Shown here piece by piece: positions 55,801-64,000 of a stretch of 64,000 nt of DNA. Source of the stretch: Diaporthe sp. PMI_573 (taxonomy: Eukaryota > Ascomycota > Sordariomycetes > Diaporthales > Diaporthaceae); assembly GCA_021399435.1 (NCBI GenBank), contig JAJTUP010000009.1, positions 62,001 to 126,000 on the forward strand, written 5' to 3'. Positions within the stretch are counted from its first letter, which is position 1, and every line of letters starts with the position of its first letter. The notes under the pieces are model-generated. The model saw only the letters and a program-made list of their open reading frames with translations. It did no database searches and was not told the DNA's origin. The translations under genes were made by a program, and so were the position numbers.

Positions 55801-56820
55801 TCAGCCTCTTACGTGGACGACAATCTTCCCTTTAGCTCTTCCTTCCCTCAGCTTCCTGTAAGCTTCCGGTACTTTATCAAATGGAAACGTCGAGTCAATA
55901 ACAGCTCTCGCCTTCCCCTCCCCCATCCACCGTCCAATTTGCTCAAAGAAGTTTCGATCGTTTTTCTGCTGCACGAAGTAGAATCCTTTCTGTCCCGTGA
56001 TGGCGGGGCGCAACTGCTTGAACAGGGTGGAAAAGATGCCGGAAAGCGACATGTTCGCGCCGACACCGACCAAAACGAATGTTCCCCCGGGTTTCAAATA
56101 CTCCTTACTGTGGTCATACAGCTCTGTGGTGCTGCCGACGTTATCGATCACAAGATCGAAGACATTACCTCGGGCCTTTAGGTTCGCCACGATGTCTGTC
56201 TTCTTGTAGTCGATCACTTCGTCAGCACCAAGCTGCTTGCAAAGTTCGATGTTTGCAGTCGAGCACGTCGTGACGACCTCAGCGCCCAAGGCTTTGGCAA
56301 ATTGGATGCCCCAGGTACCTGTCCCACCACTTCCGCCGTTTATGAAGACCTTCGCCCCGGCTCGGAGGGTGCTAGGCATGAGGGACTGGTAAGCAGTTGT
56401 CGCGGCTGTGCCTACCGCCGCTGCATGGTCCGGGTCGACTCCCTCTGGCAAAGGTGTGACGTTCGCCGTGGAAATCACGCAATACTGGCTGAGGGTGCCT
56501 CTCTGATTGATCATGGCATAGCCGCCGAAAACGAGTTGTCCCTCTTCAAAGGACGTGTTCGATGGGTGTTTGCCAACAACACGACCGCAGAGATCCATGC
56601 CGGGAGTCGCAGGGCGGGAGACCATCAAGCGGCCTATGAGTGGCGTGACAGGAACCTTGTAGTCGGCCGGATTGAGCGATGCGCTGATGACTTCGACAAG
56701 GAGCTCATCCTTGGCCAGGGAAGGGATGTCGGGAATAGGGGCGTCGTCTTTGAGAGTCAAGGTGTCTTCTAGATTGCCATGGATGGCAGAGTACTGCCAA
56801 GTCCTCATAGCTTTTGCCAT
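55801..56820 (-). CDS. Quinone-oxidoreductase-like MDR enzyme
   Basis: An intronless 339-residue NAD(P)H-dependent medium-chain oxidoreductase without structural zinc ligands, related to quinone oxidoreductase and RTN4IP1. Marks: an N-terminal GroES-like fold with VISASLNPADYKV and TPGMDLCGRVV, the cofactor loop INGGSGGTGTWGIQFAKALGA, TCSTANIELCKQLGADEVIDY, IDNVGSTTELY, KPGGTFVLVG and the end KLREGRAKGKIVV. The ATG at 56820 precedes KAMRTWQYS, the standard start for the group. The frame is open further to 57027 but shows no domain there. The substrate is unknown: quinones and alpha,beta-unsaturated carbonyls are usual. Confidence 0.88.
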   Translation of the reverse strand: MAKAMRTWQYSAIHGNLEDTLTLKDDAPIPDIPSLAKDELLVEVISASLNPADYKVPVTPLIGRLMVSRPATPGMDLCGRVVGKHPSNTSFEEGQLVFGGYAMINQRGTLSQYCVISTANVTPLPEGVDPDHAAAVGTAATTAYQSLMPSTLRAGAKVFINGGSGGTGTWGIQFAKALGAEVVTTCSTANIELCKQLGADEVIDYKKTDIVANLKARGNVFDLVIDNVGSTTELYDHSKEYLKPGGTFVLVGVGANMSLSGIFSTLFKQLRPAITGQKGFYFVQQKNDRNFFEQIGRWMGEGKARAVIDSTFPFDKVPEAYRKLREGRAKGKIVVHVRG

Positions 56821-57700
56821 TGTCGCGATTGTTTCTTTGAGTTTACGTGTCCGTGCCTCTGCTACGACTGTGCAAACAGTGACAATTGAAAGAAAGTGAC
56901 CAGTGAGATTATGAACGCAGAAAACACCATAACTTGACAAAACACTCTTATAGGGGCGGGGCAGATTTTCGTGTTCGGGTAGTAGTCCTGGAAAAGTATC
57001 CGGGATCGTCCCGATCCCGATGCTCAACCCAAATTTGAAATTCTATGTCTCCGAAGACAGTAATTGGTTTTATTCCACGTTTACCAACCGGTAGAGATGA
57101 TAAAAAACGTTGCAATAAAGGCCACACGAGATAACGACCCAGTTCAACGCCTTTGAAACTTGGCAACATACCGATATAATTACTACTGTCTACGCCCTCA
57201 TGAGATATCACGTCACAATTTCTTGGGGTCATAATTCGTTCAATATGAACAGTATGTGGTGCGCGACCTGGTATTCAATAATTTGGGCGATTTGACCCTT
57301 CATATACAAAAACTAACTTTAGTCACATGAGCAACCTCGACCTCATAACTCTCCTGGCGGGACACCACGTGTCAACAACGATTGAAAATGCTGTCAAATG
57401 TGAAGTCTGTTTGGATGGATGTAAAGAAAGACTACCGCATATTGCTTTTGCCCGACGTGGGATTATGGTACCCTGGCTGCGTTAGGACGGGTTAGGTACT
57501 ATTTTTCGAGTGCCCTTCGATTCGCTCTGATTAACCCCACTATTCCTTTCGCGGAGCCATGACCTTGACGAGACACGCTCCATCCCCAATCCATTCGGTT
57601 CCAACAACCTCTCCTCGCACTCATACGCTGACGCAAACAACTATTACACACAGAATTCATCGGTCGAGGGTGTAGGGATAGATTGCGGAAAATAAAAAAA
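56821..57700. other. Divergent promoter region
   Basis: About 880 bases between the MDR enzyme and the DUF7730 gene. An A-rich leader (AATAAAAAAA) directly precedes the DUF7730 ATG. No gene seen. Confidence 0.6.
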
Positions 57701-59027
57701 ATGGGAGGCATTGAGGACTGGATTCGACGGAAATTAAAGTTGAAGGGCAAGTCGAAAAGCAAGGGGGAGGAGCTGACGCCCGGTTCCTTGCCCTTTCTTC
57801 CTCAGCATCGGCCCACAGCCTTGACAGCATCGCCATCTCGCCAGAGCTCGGACCTGACACCCTCGCTGCTGCTGAGTAACTATGGTCTCTTTGGGCGCCT
57901 GCCCTACGAGTTGCGCCGGGAGGTTCTAACTGCAGCATTTGGTGAGAGGACCCTGCACGTCGGCCTGACGTTTGGTCACCCGCTCGTGCGACGACGGCCA
58001 GCAAAAGTCGCAAAGGGCGAGCAAGCAGCAAGGAGACATTGTGGACTGGGTTCTCAGCTGGTTCCGGATAAGAAGCAGCGCCAGGCATGGCAATGGTTTG
58101 GGTGCGTTTGCCACCGCCGCACGGCATATACGACCAGGGAGAGAGAGAACAGAGAGGCGGCCTGGGGGAATTTCGCACCAACTATCGAGCCTTGCGATGA
58201 TGCGTGTTTGGAAGGTCGCTTGTGCAGTTGTGACCTCGAACACGGCACGTCTGATAACGCTGAGTGTTTCGTCGGCATCATGGGCTGGCTTCTGGCGTGT
58301 CGTCAAGCGTATGTTTGTCGAGCATTCTCCGAACTCCTTGCTCCCTCTACGCACTACTTGCTGACCTTTGCCGGAAAGGTATACGGACGCTGTTGATGTC
58401 TTGTATAGCACCAACACATTCCACTTCTCCGACTTCGGTCTTATTCAAGACCTTCCGCGTCTCCTTCCGCAACAACACCTGAGCAGTATAACGTCCCTCG
58501 AAATGCTTTGGACCTTCCACAACGACCCTTCAATTTCCATTGGCCGTGTTGGTGACGGTTTGGATTCGCTCTGGGCTGATCCCACGAGGCAAGACAGCCC
58601 TCTGCACAGAGTGTGTAGTATGGTTCCGAGGTCTTTCCCTCACGTTCGCAGTCTTTACATCTCGTTTCAGAACTCTATCAATCCCCCGGTAACAGGCGCG
58701 CAAGGCGACGGTATCTCACGTGTCGAGAGCGTTGTATTGGGCCCTGTGGAAGAGATGCTGCGCTCGCTGGAACCAGGACCGAGTAAGGAGTTCAACGTAG
58801 CCGTCACAAGAAATTCGTGGTGGCTATTGCGGGACAAGTACCGTAGATTGTACGGTTCGAAGTTTAGAGTGGAATTAGACGATGGACTCGCGTGGGGCCG
58901 GTTCTGGAAGTTGCTTGACTGTTCCAATAGTCGAGAGGGTGATCATGTGGACAGCTTCGGCTATTGGGTTTGCAGTGGGTTGGATGACCTGTCACTTTGT
59001 AACTTCAGGTTGACTTCGTTACTGTAA
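57701..59027 (+). CDS. DUF7730/F-box-like family protein, two exons
   Basis: Structure join(57701..58308, 58379..59027), 418 residues. A basic N-terminus (MGGIEDWIRRKLKLKGKSKS) is followed by the F-box-like block YGLFGRLPYELRREVLTAAF and by the family core WLLACRQAYTDAVDVLYSTN, whose Ala codon is rebuilt by the 70-nt intron (GTATGT donor, GCTGACC branch, AAAG acceptor). TFHFSDFGLIQDLPRLLPQQ and SITSLEMLW follow. The family is abundant in Pezizomycotina and of unknown function; an SCF-adaptor role is only suggested by the N-terminal block. It is a distant relative of the gene at 3660-4430, not a recent copy. Confidence 0.82.
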
Positions 59028-59371
59028 CGAACTGGGGCGACAGGTGGACTGGCGTGCATGAAACATCTTGAGAAAGTCAAGAATTCGAGATTATGGATTC
59101 CACTCGTCACAGGCCAAACCGCATTCCTATATTGATGTAGGAGTTGAGCTTGAACAGAACTTTAGATTCTAATGCCCAAGGCTTGGAGCATGTACACGTG
59201 TTCAAGATTACGCACATGTCGGCTTAATATGTACCCATGCCTCGAGACTCTCCAAGACAATCTATCAAAATATATATACAACATGTCAAAGACGTGGCAT
59301 CGCATCAGAAAGCAACACCACAATATTATCAAGAACATGAAAATGAAGGCACTCAACCATCACCCATCACC
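59028..59371. other. Convergent 3' spacer
   Basis: About 340 bases; no gene seen. Confidence 0.6.
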
Positions 59372-60817
59372 TCATACATAGACGTAGCAGAAGTCGTTAG
59401 CAGTAGGGTCAAGCAGCTCGCCGAGCAGGTGCGCCTTGCCCTCAGCGACAAAGCCGAGGTCCTGCACGTCCTCCGCGGTGCCGTTCTTGTACGGCTCGGT
59501 CGAGTTGTTCATGGTGAATGCGCCGTTGACAGCACTAGTCCAGTTGGCAATACGCGTCGCAGGGTCCTGCATCTGCCACAGCCACCACACGTGGTCGATC
59601 TGCCCGTGGTGGAGGTAGAAGGCCGGGTCGCCGGGGCTCACAAAGAGGTCCCGGCCGGGGTCGCCGCCCATGGAGAAGTGCATGCCGCCGTGGACGCCCA
59701 GCTCGGGGAGGAGCGGGTCGCCCTGCATGAGCCACTCGAAGGACCAGATGTCCTGGGGCTCGCGCAGCAGCGTGAGCACGCTGGACGAGTTGGCGAAGCG
59801 CTGGTTGGAGTAGTCCGTCAGGCTGCGCTTCAGGCAGCGCGGGTTGTACTTGTACGGGTAGCTCGAGTTGTCCGAGCCGCTGTTGATGGTCGTCAGGCCG
59901 CTGGGGCCCAGGTTGACGGTGTAGTTGACAAAGGGGCCCGAGGTGACGCAGCCGCCGCCGGTGCCGGCGGGGAGGTACACGGCGGCGTCGCCCTGCTTCT
60001 CGTTGACGACGATGTAGTCGTCTGCCGTGTAGTTCATCGAGGCGCCGTCGCCGCTCATCGAGGTCGCGCTGCCGTCGAAGATGGGGGACTTGGCCAGGCC
60101 CTCCTCGGCGGTGCGCGCCCAATCCCAGTAGGGGAGGGCGCCGTTGTACCCGCACTCGTTGCGCAGGGCCTGCTCGTGCTCCCAGATGAACCAGCGGTGC
60201 CAGCCGAGGAAGTTGGCGGTCTGGTGGATGGTGAATGTCTGGTTGATGTGCTAGTGGCGGAACAAGTTAGCAGCGCGCGCTTCTATTTTTTGGGTCTCTT
60301 ATCAAATTGTTGGAAGAATATAGTCCCGACTATATGTGAGACCGTCCGGTCAGGGAAGGCTATTCATGCATACCGTGACGATAAAGTCGTCGAACCGGGA
60401 CTTGGCACCCTCAGCAAGGTTGGACGGCGTCTTGGCCTCCTTGCTCTGCAGGCACAGCACAGCATCTGTGTAGGCGATGCGTTCTTCCGAGGTCAGATCG
60501 TGCCTGCATATGTCTTGTCAACTCTAATTCGTTTTGTTCCAAGATCGACAGGGTCCGTCACCAACCACCCTTGGCCCCTGTTCCCTCCCAGGTTGGAAAA
60601 CTTACCAAGACTTGCGAACTGAGATCTTATCAGCCGTGCACGTGGAGTTTGCACCCAGCCGAGACAGAGCAACGCTGTGCGCGTTGTCGCCAAAGTCGCC
60701 GATCGAGGCGTTGAACCGGCTGAAACCCGCATCCTGTCTCTTGACGAGCGCCGGGCCAGCCTGCGACGCACCAGCCAGGGCCAGGGCCGCGCCGAGGGTT
60801 TTCTGGGTGAGTTGCAT
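59372..60817 (-). CDS. Secreted short tyrosinase / catechol oxidase, three exons
   Basis: Type 3 copper enzyme oxidising phenols or catechols to o-quinones outside the cell. Structure complement(join(59372..60250, 60374..60503, 60606..60817)), 406 residues; introns of 102 and 123 nt keep frame. The signal peptide (1-20) is followed by a KR site (VKRQD), a possible Kex2 cut. CuA His: FIVTH (completed across intron 2), TFTIHQTANF and GWHRWFIWEHE. CuB His: GVHGGMHFSMGG and YLHHGQIDHVWWLW. Six His ligands are present, so the site looks intact. The protein lacks the long C-terminal lid domain of intracellular latent tyrosinases and matches the short secreted type such as Aspergillus AoCO4. Several NxS/T sites are visible. 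Monophenolase versus catechol-oxidase activity is not resolvable. Confidence 0.92.
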
Positions 60818-60980
60818 CTCGAGAGGGATCTGCTAGCCTGGACACTGGCGATGTGTTTTTCTGCCAAAAAAACGAGGGACTAGGTCGGGCTTGACTGGCT
60901 GCAGGAGGACGGAGACGAGGCCGGGCAGGAACGGGGTGAGGAGCAAGACATGGTGTAAATATCGCTGGCATTACGACCTC

Positions 60981-60990
60981 GCTTATATAT
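60981..60990 (-). promoter_or_regulatory. TATA box of the tyrosinase gene
   Basis: The minus strand reads ATATATAAGC here, about 165 bases before the ATG at 60817, a strong fungal TATA element. Confidence 0.5.
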
Positions 60991-62396
60991 GAGATTACAT
61001 TCGGCGCGGACTCTCCACTGGCAGATTCTTCGATCCCCACAGGCGATGGCGGTGCCCTATATCCACGACGGCCAAGTCGTCTAGTTAAATGTCTATATTT
61101 ACAGGACGTTGGGCGGGGGAGGCAGAGCGCCGGCCTTGCGTGGGTAGCGGGAAACACACTAAGTGCTTGTTCTCGAGTCGCGCGCCCGGCGAAACATGGA
61201 ACAAAACCCTGGTTCCACCGGCCGTACTCAAAGCTTGGCATATCCGCTCAGGTCAGGGGCAGCCAGGCGGGCGGGTCGGGTGCGGCCACTTCTTTCCCAG
61301 GCTGGCAGGGCCAGCAACACTCGGAGTCCTGGCTCATTGAGATCGTCACGTCTGCTCGGGGGGCCGCTCGGGGCCCTGCGTCGTGTTGTGGGCGGGAGAC
61401 ACTTCGGAAGACTTTGTCATAGGCCCGACAAGGAGAGGGCTGTCCCGAGGGGCTCTGGCTGTGCATGTGGAGACCCAGACTCGGCCAGGCCATATTTTTT
61501 TGATAAGCTTGTATCTAGGTCCAAAGCTTGCACATGAATGTGGACCTTTCCCTTCTTTTTTTATGGAGTGCAGACGAGCTTGACTCCCGGAGAGAGTGTG
61601 AACCTCGGGCGACAAGTGCCTGCAGTGTATAAGACGTAGAACGGGATAAAAGTGGTTATCCGAAGCACGTACACTCGTCCCAAAAATCTTTCAACCATCT
61701 GCTTAGGCATTTACACCGGGCGTATGTATTCACGAGTCCGTTAAAACAATCAATGACGTGTCTGTCGCATAGACGAATATGGACGTCGACCATCAGTCCA
61801 CTGGTGTTACACAGCATCACTCCAAGCATTCGTTTCAAGTATTCGTGGAACGCTGTGAGCAAGAAGATTGTTCTGGCCAAGAGGGCCAATGCCACACATA
61901 TGATTGACAAAAAAGAGGAGAAAAGCCAGTGCATGGCGGCTTGGTTCGGTCGATACAAACAACGGTGACACGCAACAAGACACGTCGTGCGGTATCAGTA
62001 TCTCCAGGTCTCCAGGGTGCGCGATTCCGTGCTCCGAATTGCCCCTTCAACGACCTCGCATATATGTATCCACAATCGTCGATTTCCTTCCATGCACGCA
62101 CCCATAAATTCCGCTCCATTCTTGGGAACAACAGAGTCCCTGGTCCCTGAGCCAGAGGTAGAGAGATCTTCTTCGTCTTTTCGGTTTGTGATGGATTTTT
62201 GTCTTTGCCTCACTCCCCTCCCCTCCCCCGCTTTCTTCGCTCCATAGGAGATATCTCGTGAAGAGAAAGAGAACAAATTAAGGGTATGTCCGTATTGAAA
62301 AGAGCTCAAGTCGTCATTATATGCAGTAAGGTCGCTTTCAAATCATGGCGGTGTGACGTTCGTAATTCTGTTACCAGAGATCTGGTGAGAAAACTC
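60991..62396. other. Intergenic
   Basis: About 1.4 kb between the tyrosinase promoter and the 3' end of the Opi1 gene. Overlapping short ORFs on both strands (61089-62309) carry no motif. Confidence 0.55.
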
Positions 62397-64000
62397 CTAG
62401 CCCATCTTGACATCCCCGTCGACACCCACTCCAGCGAATGGAACAGTCTGTGGCTGCTGCTGCTGCTCAGCTTGATGCTGCTCATCCCCAGGACGCTTCT
62501 CTGGCTGGTGCTCGTCCCTCCTCTTCTTGCCGAGTCGGTCACACCATTCCTCAGCGCTGACGATTGTACCGTCGAGCACGCCGCTCACCTGCGCCATCAT
62601 GTCCAGTCCTTCCTTGGCCAGGACCAGCACCCGCTGAGCACCATCGCGGACCTCCTGCTCCTTACCTTCCTCGGATGACGAGGCCTGGTTGCCGTTGGCA
62701 TTGCTGCCCGACTCTTGTGTAGCAATGCGGAACCGCTGCGGCAGAGAGGTGAGGTGCCTCCGAACCAGCGCTCGTGCGTTATCTGGGAGAGCGCCGCCTG
62801 CGTACTTGGACACAGTCTCGATGACACCTTGCAGTGTCTTGAGTACTTCTGACCGAAGGGCATCGATCCGTGCTCTGATTGCGCGCTGAGCCTGTTCGTC
62901 GTCCCGTACCGCTGACGTGCCGGCCGCGTCGGTCATGGCGTGGTCCTCAAGATGAGGGTGGCTCTCATACTTGTCTAATGCGTCCTTCAGGGCACTGATC
63001 ACCCTGCCGATATGGTCGTTGGCCCATCGCAACCAGCCTAGACAGTACTTGAGGCTGCGCAGACTTTCCTCACTCATAGCAATGCTGAGGCCCGAGGTCG
63101 ACATGATGAGCCGGGACTGCCATGCCGTTGGGGTCGTAGACGACGGTCTCGAAGCTGTCCGTTCTGACTTGTCATTTTGAGCTGCGCCTGCATCCTCTAT
63201 GTAGGCCGGACTCCGAGCGTCGTCGTATGCCGGCAATGTGTCGACGGTGCTCATGGAGAGCCTCCGATCCTTGGTGGTGAAGCCGTAGGGATCCATTTGC
63301 CCTTGCGCATCTGCACCATTTGCGCTGCTATATGCGGGAACACCAGAGTCCCGCCGCGGGGCGGAGGTCGAATTACCTCTACCGCCTACCTTCCGACGCT
63401 TGTGACTTTTCTCGCCGTTCTCCAGGTCAGACGACGACTGGTGGCGCCCCTTGCCGCGGAAGAACCACCTCACGCCACCTTCTATACCCGTGAGATGAAG
63501 ACCAGAGCCGACGACGCCCTCGATGTAATCAACAGGTGTCTTGATAAACCCAGGAGAGAAGTTCTTTGTCGTGTTATAGGCAGAGACGGTGCCTTCGATG
63601 GGCTTCGCGAGGACAGAGCCCGACGTCATGACGAGCGACAAGAGCGGCTCGGGCGGGCCAGGCGTGCCAAACATATTAGAGGGCGAGTTGGGCATTGGGG
63701 TATTCTTGTTCTGGGGAGACGAGACGAAATCTTGAGGCATGGCTTGTCAGAGATAGGGTTCCTACCGAGGGGTGGGGAAGATGGGACGAATGATCATGCA
63801 CTCACCGGCCTTTAGGTCCCCAAGGGCCTCTGCTGCCATTCGCACGTCCGGATCGTCCAGGCTAACACTGCTTGCCCGGCCTCCTACGGGCTCCGGGCTC
63901 AGAGGCCCTCTCGTACCACTGCTCAAGCTGTCGAGATCCATCTTCGTGGGTGAGCCAGCCGACTGGGCATTATTTCCGTTATAGTACGCCGAGTACGGGT
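62397..64000 (-). CDS. opi1: Opi1-type transcriptional repressor of phospholipid synthesis, 5' end beyond window
   Basis: Opi1 represses inositol-dependent phospholipid genes; it is held at the ER by phosphatidic acid and moves to the nucleus when that falls. Visible structure complement(join(62397..63730, 63806..64000)), 508 codons in the window plus an unseen N-terminus. Family marks: DPDVRMAAEALGDLKA, joined by a 75-nt intron (GTGAGT donor, CTCAAG acceptor) to DFVSSP; then PLLSLVMTSGSVLAKPIEG, YNTTKNFSPGFIKTPVDYIE, a basic cluster KSHKRRKVGG (likely NLS/lipid-binding), SRLIMSTSGLSIAMSEESLRSLKYCLGWLRWAN and an amphipathic C-terminal helical region with a Gln/Glu-rich end. The ATG at 63740 belongs to the intron and is not the start. 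The symbol follows yeast usage. Confidence 0.9.

Noticed and set aside
59237..60622. A 461-codon plus-strand ORF over the tyrosinase
   Set aside because: It is the antisense shadow of a GC-rich coding exon. The tyrosinase copper motifs on the other strand are decisive.
63731..63740. ATG at 63740 as the start of the Opi1 protein
   Set aside because: The conserved DFVSSP segment begins at the acceptor CTCAAG; the ATG lies in the intron and the gene continues in frame to the right edge.
1..64000. CRISPR arrays, prokaryotic operons, ribosome binding sites
   Set aside because: The DNA is fungal nuclear, with spliceosomal introns throughout and no regularly spaced repeats.

Overview
This window is nuclear DNA of a filamentous ascomycete, most likely a Sordariomycete (genus not determined). 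The genes carry short introns, about 50-260 nt and mostly under 125, with GT..AG ends and CTGAC-type branch points just before the acceptor. Intergenic spaces are long, there are no operons, and the families are typical of Pezizomycotina. I recognise 20 protein-coding genes with some confidence and one weak secreted ORF. I see no rRNA, tRNA, CRISPR array or intact transposon. Multi-exon structures were built by hand from splice signals and frame continuity, so exon ends are predictions.

Left third (1-23.2 kb): a secreted GH5 endoglucanase cut by the left edge, a DUF7730/F-box-like protein, a tiny two-exon secreted cysteine protein (6052-6335), and a D-2-hydroxyacid dehydrogenase of the D-mandelate-dehydrogenase-like group. 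These are followed by a Mid2/WSC-like single-pass surface protein, a four-TM protein with a long disordered tail, a DUF5672 glycosyltransferase-like type II membrane protein, an MFSD5-type molybdate-anion transporter, and two type II membrane proteins, the larger with a methyltransferase-like core.

Middle (23.7-43.3 kb): an RGS-LOV blue-light photoreceptor (23679-26172), a 4.8-kb gene-poor gap, a CYP53 benzoate 4-monooxygenase, a trypsin-fold protein with long disordered flanks, a DHA1 drug/H+ antiporter, and a secreted Celp0028-effector-like protein.

Right third (44.5-64 kb): a five-exon MFS transporter, an AT-rich gene-free block, an intronless 1029-aa orphan SNF2-like helicase, an NTF2/SnoaL-fold protein, a Dal5/ACS-family anion transporter, a quinone-oxidoreductase-like MDR enzyme, a second DUF7730 protein, a short secreted tyrosinase/catechol oxidase, and the C-terminal part of an Opi1 phospholipid-synthesis repressor cut by the right edge.

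The set suggests a plant- or litter-associated fungus: cellulose attack, aromatic-acid and phenol turnover, four MFS transporters, a surface sensor, a light receptor coupled to G-protein signalling, and small secreted proteins. The points most worth a second look are the RGS-LOV protein, the orphan helicase beside the AT-rich block, in-frame introns that could create protein variants (in the trypsin-fold gene and possibly the RGS-LOV gene), and the small secreted cysteine protein that simple ORF calling misses.
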